Shown in pieces: positions 52,505 through 59,052 of a DNA stretch of 59,052 nucleotides (within the stretch, counting starts at the first letter, position 1; the number at the start of each line of letters is the position of its first letter). The notes below the pieces were generated by a model, which was not told the DNA's origin, ran no database searches, and worked only from the letters and a program-made list of their open reading frames with translations. The position numbers were made by a program, and so were the translations under genes. Source of the DNA: Bacteroidaceae bacterium (GTDB lineage: Bacteria; Bacteroidota; Bacteroidia; Bacteroidales; Bacteroidaceae); NCBI GenBank assembly GCA_016280445.1, contig JAEEGS010000031.1, positions 1-59,052 on the forward strand, written 5' to 3'.

Positions 52505-55420
52505 TTAAAAAATGAAATTGTCATCTTCCCAGTCTTCTTCCTCTTCATTCTCCTCGACTGGTTCAGGAAGTTCAGTAGGCTCGTCCAAGCTGGTAGGCTC
52601 GTCAGCCTTGATTTGTAGCGAACCGATGCGGTCGAAGTGCTCATCATAGAAGTCGAAGTAATCGGCGAAACTAAGTCCACGCATCAGTTTCTTCAGGTTC
52701 TCCTCGCTAATGATGAAGCACTTGAGTCCGCCGAGTTTGTAGGCCATATCTGCATTGTTGAAGAGACGGTGCATATAGATGTAGGCCTCGTCGTAGTTGA
52801 GGAAGGTGCGCACCTGCATCATGTCTATACCATCACCTCGTTCTGTGGTGATGTCGAAGTTACGTACAGTAAAGGCGGTGAAGTTGTACCTCGCCATCTC
52901 GTAGAGAAGTTGATTTTCCTCGATGGAATCGCGTTCATAGGCTATCACAAACACAAAGTCGCAGTTCTTCTCCAAACTGAAAGTCGAGTCGTTAGCCAGC
53001 GAATCAGCATCATCGGAAAGTCCACGTCGCCGTTCCCAAATGCTGCCCATCTCAAACTTTCCTCCTTGCAGGATGCGGCCTTCCTTCAAGCCCTTTACAT
53101 ACAAACCTGCTAATTCGCTTACACTTGACTGCGGATGCTGCTCCACCAATGTCTTCAAGTCGCTCATGAAGTGCTCGCGGTCGCCCAGTTCCAATTTGCT
53201 CAACGCCTCCAGGAACATGAATCTGGCTCTATTGGCTCCCTCTGGATACTCTTCCGCCATCGTCTGGCTGTTGCGAATCACGGTCTGATAGTCATTGCTC
53301 TGGAACGCTTCATAAGTAGCCGTATAGACCGAATCCTCTATCTGCTTGCCATATCTCCCCTTATACTCAAAGTTCGGGTCGGCAATCCGCTTCCCATGTT
53401 CATTATCTGGATATTCTGCAATCAGTTTCTGACGGTAAGATTCTGCATCTTCCTGCCGCCCCTGCCTTGCATAGAGTTGGAACATGTTATAACAAACCTC
53501 GTCGATATGTTCGAAGTCGGGGAAGTTGAGCAAGATTCTCAAGAACGTCCGCTCTGCTAACGGGAAATTGTCCATGCGGTCTTTATAGATTACTGCGGAG
53601 CCATAGAGTCCCTCCACCAGAGCCGCATTCGATGCTGCCATCTGCTCCTCCGTGAAGGGGATGTCCTTCAGGTAATATTCTGGCCGATGCGGGTCATTTG
53701 CATACTCCTCGGCTCTGATGGAATCTTTTTCCGCCTTGGAGACTTTCTTGCCACTATTGGCTTGCAAAAGGCTATCTTCCACTGCCGCAATGCTATCGCG
53801 CACCGCCTTGGCACTGTCTGTCAGTTCTTCCTCGTTGAAATCGCTGAGCACCGTCTTATTGTTACGTCGCCAATCATCGGCCAAATCACGTTTGCCCCAC
53901 TTCTTCTCAAACTCTCGTTTACCAGCCTCCACCGTTGTGGGATTATAGAAATACCACACAGCCGTCTGCTGCTGCCCAGGTCTATTACGATTGATTACCC
54001 CTTGCTGATTGGCACCTGTTCCAGTCCGCTGCCCATTTCCTGTAGATTGTTGCCCAGCCTCTGCAGCCTTCCTCTCCTCTTCCTTCTCTTTCTTTTTCAA
54101 CTCTTCAATCGTCTTCCGGATTTTTGCCATCCGTGTCACAGAGTCAAGTTGAGCCATCATCTGCAAACTATCCTGCAACTCCACGGCCGTGGCATACGGC
54201 AACAACTCCTCCAGAATTTTGCTCCGTTCATCCACTTCACGGTAGTTATCGTGGTCTTTATCAAACAGACCCAATGCCTGCGAATAGCATTTCTGTGCAT
54301 CCACAAACTTTTCTTTCTCCCAATAGAGCTGACCCAGATGCAGTAGCACGACACCCTTCTCTATGCCATTGCGGGTACCCTTGTCCACACCATCCTTATA
54401 TGCCCAGATAGCATGCGTGGTGTCGCCCTGAGCCAAGTATATATTACCTATAGCATAATACACCTGATCCAGATAGTCCTTATTCTTCGGGTTCTTGGCC
54501 ATTGTCTTCAGTTTACGTATCATCTGCTTCGACTTCCCCTTCGACATTGCCTCTGTCATCTGAATACGGGCATTAAATTCTATCTCATAAGGCGGATTCC
54601 TCCGTATCACTTTCCTAAAATACCTGTATGCCTCAGGATCATGCCCTATCCGGTGATACAACTGACCCAACAACATGTACATTCTCGTCTTTTCAAGACT
54701 GCGATGAGTGCCATGCAAGGCACTCTCCACATTCAAGATGGCCTCTGGATACTGCTTCTGCCGCAACTGCATATCTGCCAGCACCGAAGCCTTCAGTGGC
54801 CCCAACTTAGTGGGAAAACTGTCACGTTGCACCCGTGAAATCAAGTCTTCAGCATCGTAGAACCACTCCAGTTCGGCATAGCAACGTGCCTCCAACAATC
54901 GGGCACGAGCCACCAAGTTGGGCTTCGAGAAATACAGACGTTGGATATATGCGAAGGTGGAAGCCGCCTCCATATATTCTCCCTTTCTGAACTGCGCCTC
55001 ACCCATTAAGAACCACGCCCTCCACAGGAAAGGATTGTACTCCTTTTGACTCAGCCAGATTTTATCCTTAGCGGTCTTTGCACGGTTCTTTTTCCATTCG
55101 GGACGCGCCGTGATACTATGGGTCTTGATGGTCTTCTGGCACTTCTCCACCGCACGGTCGAAGTTGCTGGCACCTATTTGAGCGGTCGCCTTGTTGCCCG
55201 TGATGTAGAGGGGAATCACTTCTGTAAAATTGTCTTTGTTGCCCTCTTCCTGCAAGAGCCTTCCCTCTTTATAAGCCTCGTTACCATTGAAATATGTATT
55301 GTAGCGTGCCTTGAAACCTTGGATATTACGAGTCATAGGCGTGTTCTTCTTGCTCGTACACGCCACCAGCAGCACCAGCAGTGCCACCATGCTCAATGAT
55401 ATGTATCTGAAACGCTTCAA
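52505..55420 (-). CDS. porW: PorW/SprE-type T9SS lipoprotein with TPR repeats
   Basis: Large outer-membrane lipoprotein of the type IX system, 971 residues. Signal and lipobox: ISLSMVALLVLLVACTSKK with Cys 21. PRNIQ-like N-terminus TRNIQGFKARYNTYFNGNEAYKE... is typical of the family. TPR-type helices follow (FLMGEAQFRKGEYMEAASTF, LLGQLYHRIGHDPEAYRYF, YYAIGNIYLAQGDTTHAIWA). A charged Lys/Glu linker with Gln/Gly (about 445-490) separates the N-part from further helical repeats; the tail has an acidic end (EENEEEEDWEDDNFIF). The gene is directly upstream of porX, an association that supports the assignment. Such proteins link the PorK/N ring with outer-membrane parts. Confidence 0.9.
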   Translation of the reverse strand: MKRFRYISLSMVALLVLLVACTSKKNTPMTRNIQGFKARYNTYFNGNEAYKEGRLLQEEGNKDNFTEVIPLYITGNKATAQIGASNFDRAVEKCQKTIKTHSITARPEWKKNRAKTAKDKIWLSQKEYNPFLWRAWFLMGEAQFRKGEYMEAASTFAYIQRLYFSKPNLVARARLLEARCYAELEWFYDAEDLISRVQRDSFPTKLGPLKASVLADMQLRQKQYPEAILNVESALHGTHRSLEKTRMYMLLGQLYHRIGHDPEAYRYFRKVIRRNPPYEIEFNARIQMTEAMSKGKSKQMIRKLKTMAKNPKNKDYLDQVYYAIGNIYLAQGDTTHAIWAYKDGVDKGTRNGIEKGVVLLHLGQLYWEKEKFVDAQKCYSQALGLFDKDHDNYREVDERSKILEELLPYATAVELQDSLQMMAQLDSVTRMAKIRKTIEELKKKEKEEERKAAEAGQQSTGNGQRTGTGANQQGVINRNRPGQQQTAVWYFYNPTTVEAGKREFEKKWGKRDLADDWRRNNKTVLSDFNEEELTDSAKAVRDSIAAVEDSLLQANSGKKVSKAEKDSIRAEEYANDPHRPEYYLKDIPFTEEQMAASNAALVEGLYGSAVIYKDRMDNFPLAERTFLRILLNFPDFEHIDEVCYNMFQLYARQGRQEDAESYRQKLIAEYPDNEHGKRIADPNFEYKGRYGKQIEDSVYTATYEAFQSNDYQTVIRNSQTMAEEYPEGANRARFMFLEALSKLELGDREHFMSDLKTLVEQHPQSSVSELAGLYVKGLKEGRILQGGKFEMGSIWERRRGLSDDADSLANDSTFSLEKNCDFVFVIAYERDSIEENQLLYEMARYNFTAFTVRNFDITTERGDGIDMMQVRTFLNYDEAYIYMHRLFNNADMAYKLGGLKCFIISEENLKKLMRGLSFADYFDFYDEHFDRIGSLQIKADEPTSLDEPTELPEPVEENEEEEDWEDDNFIF

Positions 55421-55572
55421 AGCGAAAGAAAAAGCAGTTTATCCTTTTTATTACAATAACTTATAACGATAAAAGAGCCTATTTATTGCACACAAACCAG
55501 TTAGGTCACCAACTTGATGCACATCTGACGACAAAACAAGAATCAATGCCGGCATCATCCTGTTTTCTGTTG

Positions 55573-55601
55573 CAAAGATACATTTTTTTGACAAAATCCA
55601 A
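55573..55601 (-). promoter_or_regulatory. putative promoter of porW-porX
   Basis: TTG (55601-55599), 18 bases, TATCTTTG (55580-55573) on the minus strand. This would leave a leader of about 145 bases before the porW ATG at 55420. Confidence 0.5.
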
Positions 55602-55607
55602 CAGCTT

Positions 55608-55641
55608 TTTGAGAATCTTCGAAAAATAAGATGTATCTTTG
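55608..55641 (+). promoter_or_regulatory. promoter of sod
   Basis: TTTG (55608-55611), 22 bases, TATCTTTG (55634-55641) on the plus strand, 30 bases before the ATG at 55672. Back to back with the porW promoter. Confidence 0.6.
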
Positions 55642-55671
55642 TCCCCATCATTCACCTAAAAAGAAAGAAAA

Positions 55672-56277
55672 ATGACCTCAACAATGCCTATTGACGGCAA
55701 GTTCCAACTGGTGGAACTTCCGTATGCACCGAAGGCGTTAGAACCCGTCATCAGTGCAGAAACTCTGAGTTTCCATCACGGGAAACACTTACAGACCTAT
55801 GTGAACAACCTGAATGGCTTGTTGCCAAACAGTCCCTACGACGGAAAATCGTTGGAAGAAATCGTACAGAAAAGCGAAGGAGGCGTGTTCAACAATGCAG
55901 GACAGATATTGAATCACAACCTGTACTTTACGCAGTTTGCCGCACCGAAGGACGACAACATCCCAACGGGCAAATTGGCCTCTGCCATCACAGCACAATT
56001 TGGCTCATTCGAGGCCTTCAAAGAAGAGTTCGAAAAGAAAGGCGCTACGCTCTTCGGCTCAGGTTGGGTGTGGCTCGCAGCAGATCAAGATGGCAAACTG
56101 TCTATCACCCAAGAAACAAATGCAGGCAATCCCATCACCAAAGGACTTACTCCATTGCTCACTTTCGATGTGTGGGAACATGCTTACTATCTTGACTACC
56201 AAAACCGTCGGCCTGCCCATCTCAGCGAACTCTGGAAAATCGTGAACTGGGATGTGGTGAACAGCAGGTATGCATAA
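55672..56277 (+). CDS. sodB: superoxide dismutase (Fe/Mn family)
   Basis: Converts superoxide to hydrogen peroxide and oxygen. LVELPYAPKALEPVIS opens the N-terminal helical domain; LSFHHGKHLQTYVNNLNGL has the first metal His; NHNLYFTQFA the second; LTFDVWEHAYYLDYQNRRP the Asp and last His. GSGWVWLAADQDGKL has the Trp-rich core. Length 201. ATG 55672 or the Met four codons later both fit. Cambialistic or iron type cannot be decided with certainty by eye. It ends at a strong bidirectional terminator. Confidence 0.95.
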   Translation: MTSTMPIDGKFQLVELPYAPKALEPVISAETLSFHHGKHLQTYVNNLNGLLPNSPYDGKSLEEIVQKSEGGVFNNAGQILNHNLYFTQFAAPKDDNIPTGKLASAITAQFGSFEAFKEEFEKKGATLFGSGWVWLAADQDGKLSITQETNAGNPITKGLTPLLTFDVWEHAYYLDYQNRRPAHLSELWKIVNWDVVNSRYA

Positions 56278-56296
56278 ACGACAAGGAGTATAAAAC

Positions 56297-56329
56297 ACAA
56301 AAGGGACTGCGAATCGCAGTCCCTTTTGT
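56297..56329. terminator. bidirectional terminator between sod and the small membrane-protein gene
   Basis: A perfect 15-bp stem (56297-56311 with 56315-56329) and a three-base loop; AAAAGGGACTGCG on one side gives T-runs on both strands (TTTTGTT on plus). Its last base is the last base of the opposite gene's stop codon. Confidence 0.93.
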
Positions 56330-56748
56330 TATCCTCGTCTTTCCCCCACAATCAGAAAGGCTTCATCCTTCAACTCATCAGGCAATTCTACTGCACGTAA
56401 CTGCAAAGAACGTAACCAACCTGCCACTTCATCATCCCGCATAGTGTAAAGAACATCACGAAATTCCTCGATTTCATCGGAGGAATAGGCATCACTACCC
56501 CTTCCTCTGAAGCGGTCGAGTTCTTCATCATTATAATACTCTATCTGCTTGCTCACAGCAGCCAAAAGACTCTCCTTTTCACATGTCTCATGCTGTCCAC
56601 AACACTCCATGTCCTCCACTTGCTTGAGACTAGGAAGGTCTGTGACTTCTCCTCGTTCCAACTGCTGTTTCAACTTCTTCTCACGGAAAAAACCCGCAAC
56701 CAAGGCAACAAGGCCCAGCACAACAAGTCCGACAATCAAGTAAATCAT
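56329..56748 (-). CDS. hypothetical single-span membrane protein (139 aa)
   Basis: N-terminal helix IYLIVGLVVLGLVALVAGFF then a basic stretch (REKKLKQQLERG) and a cytosolic part with three Cys close together (MECCGQHETCEKE), and helical LSSDEIEEF-like, VLYTMRDDEVAGWLRSLQLR and ELPDELKDEAFLIV. The CC-x5-C arrangement could bind metal. I recall this type being annotated loosely as a phospholipase in Bacteroidetes, without evidence that I can see here. It is overlapped by aroA by four bases, so it is translated after aroA. Confidence 0.75.
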   Translation of the reverse strand: MIYLIVGLVVLGLVALVAGFFREKKLKQQLERGEVTDLPSLKQVEDMECCGQHETCEKESLLAAVSKQIEYYNDEELDRFRGRGSDAYSSDEIEEFRDVLYTMRDDEVAGWLRSLQLRAVELPDELKDEAFLIVGERRG

Positions 56749-57995
56749 GACAATTCCTCCATCTCAAAGCCAACACTCCTCAAGTCTTCCCAGTAACGCG
56801 GGTAAGACTTTGTCACCACTTGAGGATTATTGATGACAACACGTCCTTGACACATACAAACTGGCGCAAAAGCCATCGCCATACGGTGGTCTTCATAAGT
56901 GTCAATGGAGATGTCAACAGATTCCATCGGATCAGAGGGCTGCTGTACACCATCCCACAACAACTCGCTATCATTTCTATCTTCAATGAAGAAACCCAAC
57001 TTGGCCAACTCCACTTTCAAGGCCTCAATACGATCTGTCTCCTTTATCTTCAGACTCTGTAAACCCGTGAAATGAAAGGGAACACCCAACATACAACAGG
57101 TCACCACAAAGGTCTGTGCCAAATCGGGCATTTCCAGAAAATTATAGTCAAGACAAGAAACACACTGACCGTTCTTCCTCAGCACCACTTCATTTTCCCG
57201 ATGCTCAGTACTAACACCCAACATCTCGAACACTTCCGCACCGTGGCTATCACCCTGCAAACTCTCAACAAATAGACCGGGCAACACCACTTCTGCATTG
57301 TTGTTTGGTGCCAAAGCGACCATCTCATACCAATAACTAGCTGCACTCCAATCACTCTCCACATAGTAAGGACGCTCCTGATAAGAAACTGAAGCCACCT
57401 CAATAGTCCTTTCATCGAGCCAATCAGCGTGAGCACCAAAATCCCGCATGATCGAAAGTGTCATGTCTATATAGGGACGACTGGCGATTTCATCGGACAA
57501 TTTCAGCAGTAAACCCTTCTTCAGTTTCGGTCCAATCATCAATAATGCTGATATGTACTGCGAACTCACATTTCCTGCCAAACTCAATTCTCCACCTTCC
57601 ATGGATGGATGCCCCGTGATGCGCAAGGGGGGAAAACCTTCCCTCTCCACATACTCCACTTTTGCCCCCAATTCACGCAAGGCTTTCACCAAAATACCAA
57701 TAGGGCGTTGCTTCATCCGTTCACTACCCGTAATGACATGAGTGCCTTCGCTAACAGCCAACAAAGCCGCCGAGAAACGCATCGCTGTACCTGCCGCACC
57801 AACATCCACCACATCTGGACGGCTACTTAACCACTCCAACATTGCACGTGTATCGTCGCATTCACTCACATTCTCCACACCAACATTAGTACCCACTAAA
57901 GCATTAATAACCAACGCACGGTTACTAATGCTCTTCGAAGACGGCAGCACAATCCGTCCCTTGAGTTCACTCGGAGCCACGACCTCTATTCTCAT
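56745..57995 (-). CDS. aroA: 3-phosphoshikimate 1-carboxyvinyltransferase (EPSP synthase)
   Basis: Shikimate pathway enzyme that joins PEP to shikimate-3-phosphate. SSKSISNRALVINALVG opens the first domain with the substrate Lys-Ser-Arg; GAAGTAMRFSAALLA and ERMKQRPIGILVKALRELG follow, then the LAGNVSSQYISALLMIG loop, ETDRIEALKVELAKLG, YEDHRMAMAFA and the C-terminal end. Length is 416. The substrate motifs are complete. The next gene starts at its stop (ATGA overlap). Confidence 0.96.
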   Translation of the reverse strand: MRIEVVAPSELKGRIVLPSSKSISNRALVINALVGTNVGVENVSECDDTRAMLEWLSSRPDVVDVGAAGTAMRFSAALLAVSEGTHVITGSERMKQRPIGILVKALRELGAKVEYVEREGFPPLRITGHPSMEGGELSLAGNVSSQYISALLMIGPKLKKGLLLKLSDEIASRPYIDMTLSIMRDFGAHADWLDERTIEVASVSYQERPYYVESDWSAASYWYEMVALAPNNNAEVVLPGLFVESLQGDSHGAEVFEMLGVSTEHRENEVVLRKNGQCVSCLDYNFLEMPDLAQTFVVTCCMLGVPFHFTGLQSLKIKETDRIEALKVELAKLGFFIEDRNDSELLWDGVQQPSDPMESVDISIDTYEDHRMAMAFAPVCMCQGRVVINNPQVVTKSYPRYWEDLRSVGFEMEELS

Positions 57996-58014
57996 AATTC
58001 ATCAAATTTTCGTG

Positions 58015-58022
58015 CAAAGATA
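58015..58022 (-). promoter_or_regulatory. putative -7 element of aroA
   Basis: TATCTTTG on the minus strand about 20 bases before the ATG at 57995. No clear -33 box. Confidence 0.55.
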
Positions 58023-58045
58023 AGGCTTTTTTCATTTTATTTCCC

Positions 58046-58053
58046 TACATTTG
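58046..58053 (+). promoter_or_regulatory. putative -7 element of the DUF6359 gene
   Basis: TACATTTG on the plus strand, 37 bases before the ATG at 58091. A clear -33 box was not found. Confidence 0.5.
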
Positions 58054-58090
58054 CCCACAAATCCTTGATGAAACCCTACTATTCATACAG

Positions 58091-58804
58091 ATGAACAAAC
58101 TGAAAACATACATTTTCTTACTCTTCACTCTTTTCCTGCTCACATGGACTTCGTGTGAGAAACTGGAAATACCAGAAAAAGAACACACGTCCCAACAAGA
58201 GAAAAAGGATGGACAAGGCAACCAACAGGAAGAGAAGGAGGAGCAGGAAGCAGAAACCCCTCCACAGGAGGAGCAGGAACCAACTGAGGGAAACGAGGAC
58301 ACGAACCCTACACCTCCCGGCTCCCCAGATGAGGAGATGGACCCCGACTTGGAAGAACTTATCTATGACGTGATGACACGAGGCATTAGCGAAGAAACAG
58401 CCTACACCGTCTACGACTTCAAGGTCAATATCCCCATTGTGCTTGAAAAAGGCACTGAAGGCGCCATCGGCTGGAAAGATGCTTATGTAAAAGGCTACAT
58501 CGTTGGATACGTGAAGAAAGGTGCGGCATCCATGAACAAAACCATATTTGGTGTTGGCGACACAGACACAAACGTCGTCATTGCTGATTCCCCCGATGAA
58601 ACCGACTACAATCAATGTATAGCCATCGATTTAACTACTTCCAGTAATAAAGCCAAAGCCACTCGCCAAGCACTGAACCTTAAGAACCATCCCGAAAATC
58701 TTGGCAAGAAAGTAATCATCTTTGGCAACATTGAACCGTGTAAAGGTGTATTGGGTATGGTGAACGCTCGTGCCTGCACCTTTATGGACAATCCCCTAAA
58801 TTGA
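58091..58804 (+). CDS. lipoprotein with DUF6359 domain
   Basis: Lipoprotein signal MNKLKTYIFLLFTLFLLTWT then SC with the acylated Cys at 22. A long disordered linker of Glu, Gln, Lys and Pro follows (about 30-95). The C-terminal half holds an OB-like DUF6359 domain: DAYVKGYIVGYVKKGA, NVVIADSPDETDYNQCIAI, DLTTSSNKAKATRQALNLK and GKKVIIFGNIEPCKG. Length 237. Such domains are common in Prevotella surface lipoproteins; a ligand is unknown. The linker probably holds the domain away from the outer membrane. It converges on the rRNA operon, with hairpins between. Confidence 0.82.
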   Translation: MNKLKTYIFLLFTLFLLTWTSCEKLEIPEKEHTSQQEKKDGQGNQQEEKEEQEAETPPQEEQEPTEGNEDTNPTPPGSPDEEMDPDLEELIYDVMTRGISEETAYTVYDFKVNIPIVLEKGTEGAIGWKDAYVKGYIVGYVKKGAASMNKTIFGVGDTDTNVVIADSPDETDYNQCIAIDLTTSSNKAKATRQALNLKNHPENLGKKVIIFGNIEPCKGVLGMVNARACTFMDNPLN

Positions 58805-58829
58805 CATCTCCAAACAGACAAAAACATAT

Positions 58830-58859
58830 CACCCTATTGCCTATATAGGTAACGGGGTG
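58830..58859 (-). terminator. second hairpin after the rRNA operon
   Basis: CACCCTATTGCCTAT (58830-58844) pairs with ATAGGTAACGGGGTG (58845-58859) with two wobble or mismatch positions; on the minus strand TTTTTG follows seven bases later. Likely a backup terminator for rRNA transcription, and possibly a 3' end for the plus-strand gene. Confidence 0.55.
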
Positions 58860-58861
58860 AC

Positions 58862-58907
58862 AAAAAAGAGAGAGACACCCTCAGGATTTCTCCTGAAAGC
58901 GTCTCTC
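58862..58907 (-). terminator. terminator of the rRNA operon
   Basis: GAGAGAC and TCAGGA (58870-58886) pair with TCCTGA and GTCTCTC (58891-58907) with a small internal loop; on the minus strand CTCTTTTTTG follows. It starts eight bases after the 5S 3' end. Confidence 0.88.
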
Positions 58908-58914
58908 CTCTAAG

Positions 58915-59025
58915 AAGGCGGCGACCTACTCTCCCGCATTGCGGTGCAGTACCATCGGCGCGCCCGGGCTTAACTTCTCTGTTCGGGATGGGAAGAGGTG
59001 GAACACCGGGGCCAAAGCCACCTGA
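58915..59025 (-). rRNA. rrf: 5S ribosomal RNA
   Basis: On the minus strand the conserved 5S core is clear: TTCCACCTCTTCCCATCCCG, GAACAGAGAAGTTAAGCCC, GATGGTACTGC and GGGAGAGTAGGTCG. The ends AGGTGGC (59023-59017) and GCCGCCTT (58922-58915) form helix I. Length is about 110 bases; the exact ends are uncertain by a few bases. The 23S gene should lie to the right, outside the window. Confidence 0.96.
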
Positions 59026-59052
59026 ATATGCCTTGCGTTATCCGTCAATTGA

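Overview
The window looks like a chromosomal segment of a Bacteroidales bacterium, most likely Prevotellaceae. The signs are a complete type IX secretion (T9SS) core gldK-gldL-gldM-gldN with porP/sprF and porX/porW, a BspA-like leucine-rich surface protein, secreted proteins with Bacteroidetes-type C-terminal sorting signals, promoters of the Bacteroidetes form (TTTG/TTG, about 19-20 bases, TAnnTTTG) and almost no Shine-Dalgarno sites. No phage, insertion sequence, CRISPR array or tRNA was seen. One rRNA gene (5S, minus strand) is at the right edge, so an rRNA operon lies beyond it.

Layout. 1-2000 (+): the last codons of a gene that may be etfA, a small membrane ORF, and an acyl-CoA dehydrogenase. 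2126-9401 (-): threonine operon thrA, a phosphoglycerate-mutase-like gene that probably supplies the missing homoserine kinase, thrC, then a 7TM-HD phosphohydrolase. 9567-12080 (-): an orphan secreted GH115 alpha-glucuronidase. 12263-18562 (-): T9SS operon porP-gldK-gldL-gldM-gldN, with two copies of a roughly 160-bp inverted-repeat element filling two of its intergenic gaps. 18887-24512 (-): a three-gene surface cluster (giant LRR/MBG/cohesin/dockerin protein, cohesin-like protein with a sorting signal, 65-residue peptide). 24545-25830: a PIN-family toxin-antitoxin cassette between direct repeats that each carry a promoter. 26036-30811 (-): small secreted CpxP-like protein, OmpA-like porin, DUF6055-type putative metallopeptidase, a small sorting-signal protein and a small membrane protein downstream of cysS.

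32632-36632 (+): an operon joining two Tat substrates (a polyferredoxin with an internal twin-arginine signal and an aldo/keto reductase lipoprotein) to tatA and tatC. 36778-38178 (-): ammonium transporter. 38517-45942 (-): operon rpoN, PAP2-like, purE, ispG, lemA, DUF2207, coaX. 46038-50407 (+): dnaE, trxA and a coupled small gene. 50414-55420 (-): porW, porX (T9SS regulation and function) and tsaE. 55672-58804: sod (+), a small membrane protein and aroA (-), a DUF6359 lipoprotein (+). 58915-59025: 5S rRNA (-).

The strongest theme is export. The window encodes most of the T9SS trans-envelope core, its PorX/PorW arm, several candidate cargo proteins with or without recognisable sorting domains, and a separate Tat module for Fe-S redox proteins. 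The most original candidates are the cohesin/dockerin surface cluster, the inverted-repeat elements inside the T9SS operon, the repeat-flanked toxin-antitoxin cassette, and the polyferredoxin with an internal Tat signal. All statements come from reading the sequence by eye; no database search was run.
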